A DNA stretch of 64,000 nucleotides from Pseudoalteromonas sp. SMS1 (GTDB taxonomy: Bacteria; Pseudomonadota; Gammaproteobacteria; Enterobacterales; Alteromonadaceae): positions 1 through 64,000 of the forward strand of contig NZ_JAKGBI010000007.1 of the NCBI RefSeq assembly GCF_021530565.1. Reading direction: 5' to 3'. A program made the position numbers and the translations under genes. Position 1 is the first letter of the stretch; every line of letters begins with the position of its first letter. The notes under the pieces were generated by a model. The model was not told where the DNA came from. It made no database searches and worked only from the letters and a program-made list of their open reading frames with translations. This document shows, piece by piece, positions 34,870 through 44,465 of this stretch.

Positions 34870-37089
34870 ATGAGATTAGCAAAAAATATAGCCTTAGTTC
34901 TAACAGCCATTTTTACTAGTGCATGCTCTGTTGAAGACCCATACGAAACGGGCCCTACACAAAGCCAGCAACAAGAGCAAGCTGAACAAGACAAAGAAAA
35001 TGCCCAATCCGCCTCATTTGTTATTACAATCAAAGATGAAACAAATACTGTTGTAGGAAATGCAACTGTAAATTTATCAGGTACACTGTATACCACAGAT
35101 GAATTGGGCCAAATTGCCATTCCAAGTATTGCCCAAGGCAACCATACAATTTCTGTCGCCAAGCAAGGCTACACCAGTATTTTAACTACCTTACAGCTCG
35201 AAAATAGCACACAAAACTTTGATTTAAAAATCGAAAGTAAACCGGTGCAATCAGTAAATCTATTTTTTGCTGGTGACACAATGTTTGGCCGGCGCTACAT
35301 GGACCCCTCATTAACAACTATGGGGAATTCAGTACCCGATGTAGAGGGCGCTTTAATACGAGCAGACTCCGCAGCAGCTAACGCCATCGCCCTTACTCAG
35401 TATGTTAAGCCGTTAGTAGAAAGCGCAGACTTTGCTTCGGTAAATTTAGAAACACCAATTTTATCGACACCTACGAGTGTTCACCCTACCAAAGAGTTTG
35501 CATTTTTCTCACTGCCTGAAACTTTACAAGGCCTTACTGAAATCGGTGTAGATTACGTGGCGCTTGGAAATAACCATGTCTACGACTATCTGCAAAACGG
35601 GCTTGATGACACATTGAAGTATGTTAATGAAGCGGGGTTGTTACACAGTGGCGCAGGTAATAACGATACAGAAGCATTTGCGCCACTCTTTACTTCCGTA
35701 AATGGCGTGTCTGTGGGTATCGTCTCTGCAACTTCTATCACCGGCGAAGATAACCCCATTGATTACATTGCACGTGAACAAAAAGGCGGTGCAGCCGATT
35801 TAACCGATACATCAAGTGTAAGGAGCGCCGTTGAAAACGCCATCGCGCAAAGTGACTTTGCCGTTGCTCAACTCCACGGAGGTGATGAATATTCCTATGC
35901 ACCCACGCGTTACATCAAGAATCGGTTTGAGGTAATAGGCAGTGAAAGCCCTGATTTACTCATCGCTCATCACCCACACGTGGCGCAAGGTTTTGGCCTA
36001 TTTAATGACACGCCAGCCCTGTTAGGGTTGGGCAACTTTGTTTTTGAACAAAACCGTATTGAAACCTTGTTGGGAGTAGCCGTTATTCTGGAAGTCGATC
36101 CCACCCTTGAACCAAAAACGCAGAAAGCCCGCGCTTACCCAATTTACCTAGAAGATTATCAACCTAAATTGGTGACGGGGTTTTTGAGTGACTATCTGAT
36201 TCGAAGGCTAGGAGAGTTTTCAGATGAGCAAGTTTCTGTCATACCGAGACAAGGCTATGCCGACGTATTGTTTACCCAAAAAGTAACCCCCACTACATTA
36301 AACTCAGTTGAAGTCAGTTTGCCTGCGGGGCAACATATTGTTGATTTAAGGGAATATGCACCAAGTAATGCGTTCTTAACTGGGATTAAAGTGTCTCAAT
36401 CAGTGAGCTTGCGCATGGGGCGTGACTTAATGTTGTTTGGTGACTTTGAGGACTGGGACAACGACGAAGTGTTTGGTGAGGTATCTCGCTGGGAAAACGA
36501 CAGTGACAATATTACGCCTTGCTTAACTGGTGCGCATAGAGGACGCCAAGGCATGTGCTTGGTGCGAACGCAATTTGACAACCGTCCTTTAAGAATGCCG
36601 TTTAAACATACCATTCGTACCATGCCAATCACGCCAGGTGACTCCACGCTTTTGGCTTATCACGACATGAGCTTATATGGCTACAGCAAAGGCCTAAATG
36701 CAGGAGCGCTGAGTGCTGAAATGTCCATCCTTACTTCTGAGGACAATCTAATTTTCTCGGAGCAAACATTGCAAATAAAAGCGGCGGGTGAGTATGACTG
36801 GCAGCCATTTGAATATTCATTTAGCCTACCTGAAGACACCAATGTATTAGGCCCTGAAAACCTCCCAGCCAGAGCGGTTAAAATCGCCTTTTTGCACACC
36901 CCACCAGCAGAGGGAGAAGCCACGTTAATGCTTGATGATATCGCCCTCATTTCATGGCAAAAAGACATCGCCTTAAATATTGAACAGAGCAATTCTTGGA
37001 CGCAAAACATCATACATGGTATGGACTTTCTACAAGTCAATAGCCAAAAAGACGTCACAATCAGCTTAACTTTTTCGTCTTTTCAATAA
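34870..37089 (+). CDS. CapA/PgsA-family lipoprotein (poly-gamma-glutamate-type)
   Basis: 739 residues from the ATG that gives an 18-residue lipoprotein signal with lipobox TSAC; an ATG four codons upstream is possible. After an acidic linker come a carboxypeptidase-regulatory-like beta domain (about 47-120) and a full CapA domain with GDTMFGRR (135-142), NLETP (192-196), GNNHVYDY (233-240), AQLHGGDEYS, AHHPHVAQ and LGNFVF. The CapA fold is a metallophosphatase-like domain of PGA capsule loci. A C-terminal beta-sandwich (about 510-735) is extra; B. subtilis PgsA has about 380 residues. It is the first gene of the operon, divergent from tyrR. Confidence 0.85.
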   Translation: MRLAKNIALVLTAIFTSACSVEDPYETGPTQSQQQEQAEQDKENAQSASFVITIKDETNTVVGNATVNLSGTLYTTDELGQIAIPSIAQGNHTISVAKQGYTSILTTLQLENSTQNFDLKIESKPVQSVNLFFAGDTMFGRRYMDPSLTTMGNSVPDVEGALIRADSAAANAIALTQYVKPLVESADFASVNLETPILSTPTSVHPTKEFAFFSLPETLQGLTEIGVDYVALGNNHVYDYLQNGLDDTLKYVNEAGLLHSGAGNNDTEAFAPLFTSVNGVSVGIVSATSITGEDNPIDYIAREQKGGAADLTDTSSVRSAVENAIAQSDFAVAQLHGGDEYSYAPTRYIKNRFEVIGSESPDLLIAHHPHVAQGFGLFNDTPALLGLGNFVFEQNRIETLLGVAVILEVDPTLEPKTQKARAYPIYLEDYQPKLVTGFLSDYLIRRLGEFSDEQVSVIPRQGYADVLFTQKVTPTTLNSVEVSLPAGQHIVDLREYAPSNAFLTGIKVSQSVSLRMGRDLMLFGDFEDWDNDEVFGEVSRWENDSDNITPCLTGAHRGRQGMCLVRTQFDNRPLRMPFKHTIRTMPITPGDSTLLAYHDMSLYGYSKGLNAGALSAEMSILTSEDNLIFSEQTLQIKAAGEYDWQPFEYSFSLPEDTNVLGPENLPARAVKIAFLHTPPAEGEATLMLDDIALISWQKDIALNIEQSNSWTQNIIHGMDFLQVNSQKDVTISLTFSSFQ

Positions 37090-37097
37090 AGGGTTAA

Positions 37098-39074
37098 GTG
37101 GTAGTGTCGATTAAGCAACAGTTTTTCATCATAAAACGACAAAAGACCTTCTGGTCTACGATGTTGCTGTGTCTGGTGATTTTACTGGTCACACTGAGTG
37201 GTACTCTGCATCGATTGAACGCCTTTATTTACCTCGAGTTTAGCCAACAACTTAATAGGCAAGACACGCAGGTGGTTGTGGTTGAGTCTGAAAACCTATT
37301 AGCGGAACAAAATCAAATTATCACCCACTTGAGAAATCAAGAGGCCAAGGCAATTGTGATATTTAGCCATGTTTCAGGGGAGCAGCAACGTTCGTTTGAC
37401 AATGTTTTTTTTCCGTATGCCGACCCAAGGTACTGCCTCCCTACCCTTGAAGCATGGTTGGGCTATGAAATTGTATTAAAGCGAACCCCACATGGCTGTA
37501 AAAACGTCTGGCATGCGGTGTTGGGTGATAAAGACGCATCTCAGAATAAATTACTCGACTTTTCTCTGTCGCCCGCTGCTTTGACAAAGTTCAACGCCTC
37601 TAGACTACTTGAAGGCGATATATTTGATGCCCAAATAAAAGGCAGATTAGTCCTAGTTTCTCAGAAACAATTGGATTTCGCACTTCAGATCCGCGCACCC
37701 AAAATCAATATTTTCAACGACCCCGTCTATTTGCATGCGTACATTGCAGACAACTTGATTGAAAACAACTTAGTAACGCAAATGTCGTTGCTACAATCCA
37801 GTCTACTACAACTTGCTCTCCTAGCGTTGTTACTCATTACATACCAGCGCTGTAGCTTTAATATCGCCTTGATGATTGCGGGTGCGGTTGTCATAGTCAG
37901 CTTATTGGTCGCCTATTTAGGCGTGCTCTGGATCGATTATTTCTTGCCTATCGGACAGATCATTTTTACTACAGTGGTGACGCTGCTTTGGGTCTTTTTT
38001 GCGCGAAAGTGGGTAGAAGAAATCGAGCTCAATGACATTATAACCAATGTTCAACAGCGTATGATGGGACGTTATCTTCCACAAGCTTTTAGTGCACAAA
38101 CAAGTCCTTGGGATGCCATTATTACACTTGTAAACCAGCAGTTAGCGTTAAAACGCTCAATATTTTTGGCGCGTACCGAAGGGGACCACCGTCTTCACGA
38201 AATTCGCGCTATTAATTGTAGCCTGTCAGATATCCATGAAATGCGCCGAGATTATGAGCGACCGCCTTATTCTGACGCCATTAAAGCATTTGGTGCAATA
38301 CACATTACCCGTCCATTCTTTAATGACTTATCAGAGTCTGAAGCCCAGTACGTTGTACCCCTCATGTATGCAGGGGACATACGTGGGTTTTGGGCCATGA
38401 CAGTCGAACCCAATGACTATTTTGATGAAGAACGTTTTGTGCAGAATGTGAATCGTTTTGCCAACCAAATTGGTGAGTTGTTATTCCATTTCCGGATTTA
38501 TGAAAATCAGCAAAAAGCCAATACCAGTGCGTTAACTCGGGTGCTCACGTTGGCACTACAGAAGCCTTTAAGTCAGCAAGTGAAGTCCTCCATAGGTGAC
38601 ATGGAGCAGAAGCTTTCGACTCTGGAGCATGTATTCAACCAAATTCATACCGCGGCGATCATGTTTAACTTGTTTGGCCAAGTTGTTCAAACTAACCAAA
38701 AAATTGAAGAAATTGCCAAGCATAATGAAATGTCCCTATTCGAAATGACCGCATTAGATTTACTTGAGCGCGTTACGCATTTAGACAATGAAAAAGCCAA
38801 AGGCAAATTGCGCTACATCACACTCCAACAAGGTGAGTTATATATGCCGGCACAGCTTGGTCAAGCGACCTTCATTTTAAGTATTCGTTCGCTTAAAGCT
38901 TCACGTACAACAAGTAGTATCGGCGAACCATTTGAAGTGGGTGGCATTTTGTTTGAATTTATAGATATCTCTTATTTAATCCAGCAATTGGACGACCCAA
39001 GCAGACTATTAAGACAACTTCAAATGCAGCAGGTTGATCAAACGGAGTCGGCTGAAATTAAGGCGCAGAGTTAA
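37098..39074 (+). CDS. CHASE2-like membrane sensor with GAF and PAS, no output domain
   Basis: 658 residues. TM1 at about 17-35, a periplasmic CHASE2-like domain (40-225), three closely spaced TMs (about 231-302, the usual CHASE2 arrangement), a GAF-like domain (335-465), a short helical linker and a PAS-like domain (505-640). No histidine kinase, cyclase, GGDEF/EAL or DNA-binding domain follows. The start is GTG (AAAGGG just upstream); another GTG lies two codons later. Its stop overlaps the next start (TAATG). It probably senses a periplasmic or cytoplasmic signal and acts by protein contact on the synthesis machinery. Domain calls are by pattern only. Confidence 0.6.
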   Translation: MVVSIKQQFFIIKRQKTFWSTMLLCLVILLVTLSGTLHRLNAFIYLEFSQQLNRQDTQVVVVESENLLAEQNQIITHLRNQEAKAIVIFSHVSGEQQRSFDNVFFPYADPRYCLPTLEAWLGYEIVLKRTPHGCKNVWHAVLGDKDASQNKLLDFSLSPAALTKFNASRLLEGDIFDAQIKGRLVLVSQKQLDFALQIRAPKINIFNDPVYLHAYIADNLIENNLVTQMSLLQSSLLQLALLALLLITYQRCSFNIALMIAGAVVIVSLLVAYLGVLWIDYFLPIGQIIFTTVVTLLWVFFARKWVEEIELNDIITNVQQRMMGRYLPQAFSAQTSPWDAIITLVNQQLALKRSIFLARTEGDHRLHEIRAINCSLSDIHEMRRDYERPPYSDAIKAFGAIHITRPFFNDLSESEAQYVVPLMYAGDIRGFWAMTVEPNDYFDEERFVQNVNRFANQIGELLFHFRIYENQQKANTSALTRVLTLALQKPLSQQVKSSIGDMEQKLSTLEHVFNQIHTAAIMFNLFGQVVQTNQKIEEIAKHNEMSLFEMTALDLLERVTHLDNEKAKGKLRYITLQQGELYMPAQLGQATFILSIRSLKASRTTSSIGEPFEVGGILFEFIDISYLIQQLDDPSRLLRQLQMQQVDQTESAEIKAQS

Positions 39075-42000
39075 TGGATTGGGCTTTGCAGCTTTTCCCC
39101 ACAGGTAGCGGTTTAGGCCAATCAGTTATCACCACAGTGTGGGTTGGTATTGCCGTCGTGTGTATGCTTAACCTAAGGTTCGGCTTCCCTCTCACAGGCT
39201 TGGTTGTGCCTGGTTATCTGGTACCACTGTTTATCGTGACCCCCGTTTCAGCTGTGGTTATTCTCATCGAAGCTATTGTTGTGTATGTCGTCATGCTCTC
39301 CTCAGCCAAACTTTTAATGGAACGGCTGGGTTTTAGCGAGATGTTTGGCAGAGACCGATTTTTTGCCATTATTTTGATCAGTATTCTCGTTAGGGTCGTC
39401 ATGGACACCCTATTGTGGCCACTCGTCGCCCTGTACTTAGCTCAATGGGACATCACGTTTGATTACTCCAGCCAACTTTATAGCTTAGGGTTAGTCATTA
39501 TTGCCCTGACCGCGAATGTCATGTGGAACGGTGGCTTTAAGTACGGCATGCGCGTGACTTTAATTCAGTTATTTGTTACTTACTTATTGGTCCGTTATGG
39601 ACTCATGCCTTTTACTAATTTTAGTATTGCCAACTTAGCGATCATGTACGAAGCCGTTGCAGCCTCAATCGTCGCAGCGCCTAAAGCGTATATTATTTTG
39701 GTTATCACCGCCTTTATCGCATCACGAGCAAACATTAAGTATGGCTGGGAATTCAATGGCATTATGCTGCCTGCATTACTGGCTCTGCAAATTATGCAGC
39801 CTACCAAGTTACTGACCTCTTTTGCAGAGACGGCGGTAATACTCATTATTGGCGGGTCAATCCTCACTTTCACAAAACTGCGCCATGCCAATTTTGAGGG
39901 AGCTCGGCTACTGTTATTCTTCTTTAACATCGGCTTTGCTTACAAAATTGCTCTTAACTACCTTGTTGTTAACTATTACCCAACTCTAAAGGTCACAGAT
40001 ACCTTTGCTTTTGGTTATATGTTGTCAACGCTACTTGCTTTAAAAATTTATCAAAAAAGCGCACTCGGACTGGTGATCAGAGCTACTTTTCAAACCTCCA
40101 TTGTTGGGGGGTTAATTGCCATCACGATCGGCTTTTTAATCATGTTTATACCAGCAATATTTAGTTATAAGCCCACGGATCTAAATGTTGTCAATAACAC
40201 TGAAATTGAATTAAGCCAGCAAATTAGTGCTTATAAAAGCTTTTTATATACAGCACAAACCGACCAAGTGTCTCTGAGCCAGTACCAACAAGCGCAAACT
40301 TTACAAAATTTTGTAAGTGCAATACGTGTTTTAAATAGAGATAGACAAGACCCTGACAATATTCGACTCGCTCGCAGGTTATTGGCGCAATCTCAATTTA
40401 CCTTACAACAAGACGATAAGTATCTGTACATCAAAGATGCAATGAGTAATTCTTTACGAGGATTTTTTGTTCTGGCTAAGGCCCCCACTAGAGGGCATAT
40501 CATTAGCGTGCCTCATCCCTCAAGTGAACGGGTTGCCAGTGACGCTGCGGGGTTACTATTTCAACTTCTAGATAGTAATGCACTTGTACTAGGTACCCAA
40601 TTTACCCCGTCAATTGCAACTCAGCAGGTCTCACAACAAAGTGCATATTACCGAGCGTTTTTCTCAGTACAAGATGACGCCGAAGTGCTGCAAATACGCT
40701 CAATTAACCAATACACTCGTATTGATTTGAAGCTTAGTCCATTTGGGCTACAAAGCCAGTTCTGGATATATAACCAGTTACCGGCTTCATTGTCTCAACG
40801 AGAGCTCACTAATTTAATGGGGTTTGAGCGTGGGCAATTCGGACTTCTTCACCGTAATAGCTTACCAACGCCAGACTTTACAGGAAAAATGGTCGAAGCA
40901 TTTATTGATGGTCAAAGTTACTCTAATTTACTCTCCGAAGTTGTACTAAATACAAGTACAGAATCCAATGCGAAAGTGACTTTTACTGATGCCTCTTTAA
41001 GTGAACTCATCGACGAGTTTTCAATGCATATTAGCGCCAAAGGCAGTAATCACTATTTAGAGCTCACAAATAACGAGGCTGCACTTTGGGAGTTTGAAAT
41101 TTTGGGGCCATTGTATACATTAGTATATGAACAAACTGACAGAGAATTCAGTCAAGATGAGCTAAACCGTCTAGAACGCATCAATCATATCGCAAACATG
41201 ATGGGGTACCAATTACAGATTTTAGATAACGACTTAGAACAATACATTGTTATTGCACCAATCAATTCCCCGCAACATTACCAGCAAGGCCAAGGTTTTT
41301 ATGTCATAAACATGCATCCAGAAGCAATGCTTAATATCCAAGTGCCTCGCCCGTTATTCGAAAGCAATACATTGAAGTTTTCCGGTAAATTATTTGCGCG
41401 CTCGAAAGCCAAGGCACTGTTAATCGCGGGCGCACACCCCTATGCTAACGAATTAGCAAATGTGATGGCACCTGCCAATGTTCGCAGCCTTTTCAACGTT
41501 GTACATCAAAGTACGCTGAGACATTTTGCTCAGACACCGATCCTCAGCCTTCAGGTTCGAAGCCATAGCGCCCCTTCATATGTTAGGCCCAGCGCCATTG
41601 CATTTCAGTTCACACAACCCAACAGTCAGCACACGGATATGTTGACCCAACTACAAAAAACACTGTTGGAATTGGGGGTATCAACTCAAGTCGTTACAGG
41701 GCAAGCCCAAACGAGAGGGCTAGAAATTGGTACTTCACCACAATCAGGGTATCGGCTATTTAGCCCACGAAGTGAACTCGCCACTCTTTGGCTGGCATCT
41801 GATTTTAAACAGCATTTTGCTATCTCAGAGCAGGCATTGCTACAGCGGTTGATCGCGGTTTCTCATATCCCTCAGCTTAGAACACTACGCACTTCCGTAT
41901 TAGGTCCCGCCGACTGGCTACACCAAGATATCAAGATGCCAATTAATGTTATTACTGCCTTGACTGAGCAATACGCGCAAGACCAGCATTTGCCACTATT

Positions 42001-42190
42001 GAGTGAGTTTTGCCAAACACTTAACCAATGCCGCCTCCAAGCTGTGCGACTAGAGCGGACCCAGCAACTCGCATTGACGGTTAAGGTAAACGATAAACTT
42101 ATTGCAATTTACACACCTACCAGCAATAAAGTACTGACGTTACATGATTTCAACTATGCATCCGGAGGAGGTCAGCATGTATTGGATTAA
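39074..42190 (+). CDS. Tandem CapC/PgsC membrane protein with large periplasmic region
   Basis: 1038 residues. The membrane half contains two CapC/PgsC-type units. Unit 1: GFPLTGLVVPGYL (37-49), FGRDRFFAIILIS (91-103) and the IALTANVM region (~143-150). Unit 2, more diverged: GWEFNGIMLPALL (224-236), NFEGARLLLFFF (273-284) and GYMLSTLLALKIYQKSALG (314-332). B. subtilis PgsC is a single unit of about 150 residues. Residues ~370-1038 are predicted periplasmic. Two segments there, ISVPHPSSERVASDAAGLLF (477-496) and IQVPRPLFESNTLKFSGKLF (755-774), resemble the VPHQFHDKYT region of the small hydrolase-like protein two genes on. Overlaps both neighbours. Confidence 0.8.
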   Translation: MDWALQLFPTGSGLGQSVITTVWVGIAVVCMLNLRFGFPLTGLVVPGYLVPLFIVTPVSAVVILIEAIVVYVVMLSSAKLLMERLGFSEMFGRDRFFAIILISILVRVVMDTLLWPLVALYLAQWDITFDYSSQLYSLGLVIIALTANVMWNGGFKYGMRVTLIQLFVTYLLVRYGLMPFTNFSIANLAIMYEAVAASIVAAPKAYIILVITAFIASRANIKYGWEFNGIMLPALLALQIMQPTKLLTSFAETAVILIIGGSILTFTKLRHANFEGARLLLFFFNIGFAYKIALNYLVVNYYPTLKVTDTFAFGYMLSTLLALKIYQKSALGLVIRATFQTSIVGGLIAITIGFLIMFIPAIFSYKPTDLNVVNNTEIELSQQISAYKSFLYTAQTDQVSLSQYQQAQTLQNFVSAIRVLNRDRQDPDNIRLARRLLAQSQFTLQQDDKYLYIKDAMSNSLRGFFVLAKAPTRGHIISVPHPSSERVASDAAGLLFQLLDSNALVLGTQFTPSIATQQVSQQSAYYRAFFSVQDDAEVLQIRSINQYTRIDLKLSPFGLQSQFWIYNQLPASLSQRELTNLMGFERGQFGLLHRNSLPTPDFTGKMVEAFIDGQSYSNLLSEVVLNTSTESNAKVTFTDASLSELIDEFSMHISAKGSNHYLELTNNEAALWEFEILGPLYTLVYEQTDREFSQDELNRLERINHIANMMGYQLQILDNDLEQYIVIAPINSPQHYQQGQGFYVINMHPEAMLNIQVPRPLFESNTLKFSGKLFARSKAKALLIAGAHPYANELANVMAPANVRSLFNVVHQSTLRHFAQTPILSLQVRSHSAPSYVRPSAIAFQFTQPNSQHTDMLTQLQKTLLELGVSTQVVTGQAQTRGLEIGTSPQSGYRLFSPRSELATLWLASDFKQHFAISEQALLQRLIAVSHIPQLRTLRTSVLGPADWLHQDIKMPINVITALTEQYAQDQHLPLLSEFCQTLNQCRLQAVRLERTQQLALTVKVNDKLIAIYTPTSNKVLTLHDFNYASGGGQHVLD

Positions 42191-44465
42191 AAACATACTT
42201 CAGATGCTAATTCTCTGTGCTGTTTTAGTGGTCGCATTGTGGACTAGCTACAATGGTTATGTGTGGCTGTCATCCGCCGAGCGCCTTGAGGAACGCAGTG
42301 AGGAAGAAACTCGCTCAGTGGTACATTGGTTACCAACAGATAAATTTGTTTCATTTAACTTTTCGAGCTCAAGAACACTCGCGATAAGACTACTGTCAAA
42401 CGCGATTTTCGAAGGGCAGCAAGTATTTGATGAACCGGTTAATTACGCCATTGAATATCAATTGCTTGATCAACAAGAACAGATTTTAGTTGAACATGTC
42501 TATCATCATGCGTCTAAATTAGTGCTCGCAGCACAAGAGCAGCAGGTTAAACAGATTATCGAAGACCGCAAAGCGTTGTCGGTTGCTTCTGGGCAGTCTT
42601 TCTATGTGGACACTTCTGCCTACCCCAACGCGAGCAAGATCAGATTAAAACTGCTACCGGAAGAAGATGCGTTACGTGGTGTTGTGGTTCGGTTGCATGC
42701 AAAGACACCAGCAGACAATGACGGCAGCCAACAGATATGGCTAAAGCTCCCCCTAGAATGGCGAGATCGGATGCTCAATTATCATACATTAGGTGGCAAT
42801 GCGCTCACGCAATGGGAGCTTAGCAACGCAGTGAGCTTTGATTGGCAAAAGTTAGCACCACAAGGGATCCCTAACATCGATTTTGTCAGCGACATTTTAT
42901 ATGAAACACTGCCCTACAATGTCATCACCTATGACTTTTCAGCACAGCAACTCGATTTAGATAGTTTTTATTCCTCAAAGGAACTAACGGCAACATTCAG
43001 AATTTCGAGTGATCAAGCGTTAACATTCACCAGTACAACCCCACTCAGTACCTTGCGAATCACTTGGCATGATTTAAATCAGATTAATGCGCCTAAAGAA
43101 TTGGTGGCAGAGCAGCTATCAGGAGACGTTTTTCAGATTGCAGATGTCAGCCCAGGGTTAATCACAGTACAATCTAGCCTACCCGCTTTAACCCAATGGC
43201 GACAAGAAGAGCAGCCAATTGTGCCTCTGCACAGCTATTACTACATTATGAGTGCGACGGCTCCTGTGATCTACTCTGTCACTGGCAATAGTGATATTGT
43301 CATGGACTTTAGAGATTTAGACGCCGTTGCTTCAACAACCAATATCACGGTTTTTGACAAAGCAGCGCAGCCCATCGAACGCTATCGGCTTGAACTAGAG
43401 CCCCTGACTTCCCAGTATGATAGGTTGATCACGCCGGAAACACAGCGCCAAACAATCAACGAAAGTCAGAAGTTTTTCTTGCGACTTCCCAGCCACGCAG
43501 CAAAGGTCATTATAGATACCCAAGACAGTGTTGCTGTAAAGTTACAAAGCAGAAGCCAACACTTCCATTATCAGAATGTTTTATGTGATCAGCTATGCGA
43601 CAACCCCCTGCCCGACTTTATTGAGATCGGGGCTTGGTTTGCTCAAAAGGCAGTCAATGAATTTGCCTTTACAGAGTTGCAGCAAATCCTAAAAGTTCGG
43701 CTATTTGAGTCGCCACCTTTGCCGATTGTGAAGGAAACCAGTTATGTGTCTGAGTCTTTATTTGATAAGCACCCAATTTCTAACACCGCGCTGGTATATA
43801 GCCCAAGTAACTACTTTGAGCCGCCAGAGACGCCCTCTCCCGCTCACTTTCGCAAAGTCGATAAACCAGACACACTCTCATTACCTAGCAGTCGAGAGCT
43901 TAAATCGCCAAAAATGATCGCGATTAAGGATCAGGTTCCGAAATATACCGAGACGGAGTTAACTGATAGCGCTTTGTCAAATGTGACCTCAAACACGACC
44001 CTCAGTCCATTGGTATACACAAATTTCGGACAGGGCAGAAACTATATCAAAACGCGATTGTATAAAATGGCACAAGGAGAAACACTGTCTTTGCAATACC
44101 GTAACAGAGAAAAGCCTGTTTCCATTGTGATCAAACCCTTTTTGTATCCTGTTAGAGAACACAGAGAATCGGCACTTACACTCAATACGCACCTATATGG
44201 TCAGTACGCAAAAGGCATCAACACAGAGTATACGATTGCCGAAAAAAGATATGCGCTGCTACCTACAAAAACCGAAGCATATATGCTCCACCCGCAATCG
44301 ACAGAGATTCTCAGCTATCCCGCAATTACAATAAAAATAGGTTCTGACATTCAAGTCCTTGAAAAATTCGCCATTACAGCTGAACATGAGATGTGGATCA
44401 CGATTTTAGAAGAACATAATGCGCAACCTTTAACTCCAATATGGTGGCAAAATGAAAATATATAG
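42177..44465 (+). CDS. Membrane-anchored periplasmic protein of the PGA-like operon
   Basis: 762 residues from the ATG preceded by GGAGGAGG; this start lies inside the end of the preceding gene (14-nt overlap). One N-terminal TM (about 5-28) and a large periplasmic, beta-rich region with few cysteines. No family recognised. By place and topology it could bridge the inner-membrane synthase and the outer-membrane protein, as periplasmic adaptors do in other exporters; this is inference from context only. It overlaps the next gene by 14 nt. Confidence 0.6.
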   Translation: MYWIKNILQMLILCAVLVVALWTSYNGYVWLSSAERLEERSEEETRSVVHWLPTDKFVSFNFSSSRTLAIRLLSNAIFEGQQVFDEPVNYAIEYQLLDQQEQILVEHVYHHASKLVLAAQEQQVKQIIEDRKALSVASGQSFYVDTSAYPNASKIRLKLLPEEDALRGVVVRLHAKTPADNDGSQQIWLKLPLEWRDRMLNYHTLGGNALTQWELSNAVSFDWQKLAPQGIPNIDFVSDILYETLPYNVITYDFSAQQLDLDSFYSSKELTATFRISSDQALTFTSTTPLSTLRITWHDLNQINAPKELVAEQLSGDVFQIADVSPGLITVQSSLPALTQWRQEEQPIVPLHSYYYIMSATAPVIYSVTGNSDIVMDFRDLDAVASTTNITVFDKAAQPIERYRLELEPLTSQYDRLITPETQRQTINESQKFFLRLPSHAAKVIIDTQDSVAVKLQSRSQHFHYQNVLCDQLCDNPLPDFIEIGAWFAQKAVNEFAFTELQQILKVRLFESPPLPIVKETSYVSESLFDKHPISNTALVYSPSNYFEPPETPSPAHFRKVDKPDTLSLPSSRELKSPKMIAIKDQVPKYTETELTDSALSNVTSNTTLSPLVYTNFGQGRNYIKTRLYKMAQGETLSLQYRNREKPVSIVIKPFLYPVREHRESALTLNTHLYGQYAKGINTEYTIAEKRYALLPTKTEAYMLHPQSTEILSYPAITIKIGSDIQVLEKFAITAEHEMWITILEEHNAQPLTPIWWQNENI

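Noticed and set aside
36396..37058. Minus-strand frames opposite the 3' half of the CapA-type gene.
   Set aside because: Antisense to a gene with clear family motifs, with no promoter or ribosome site.
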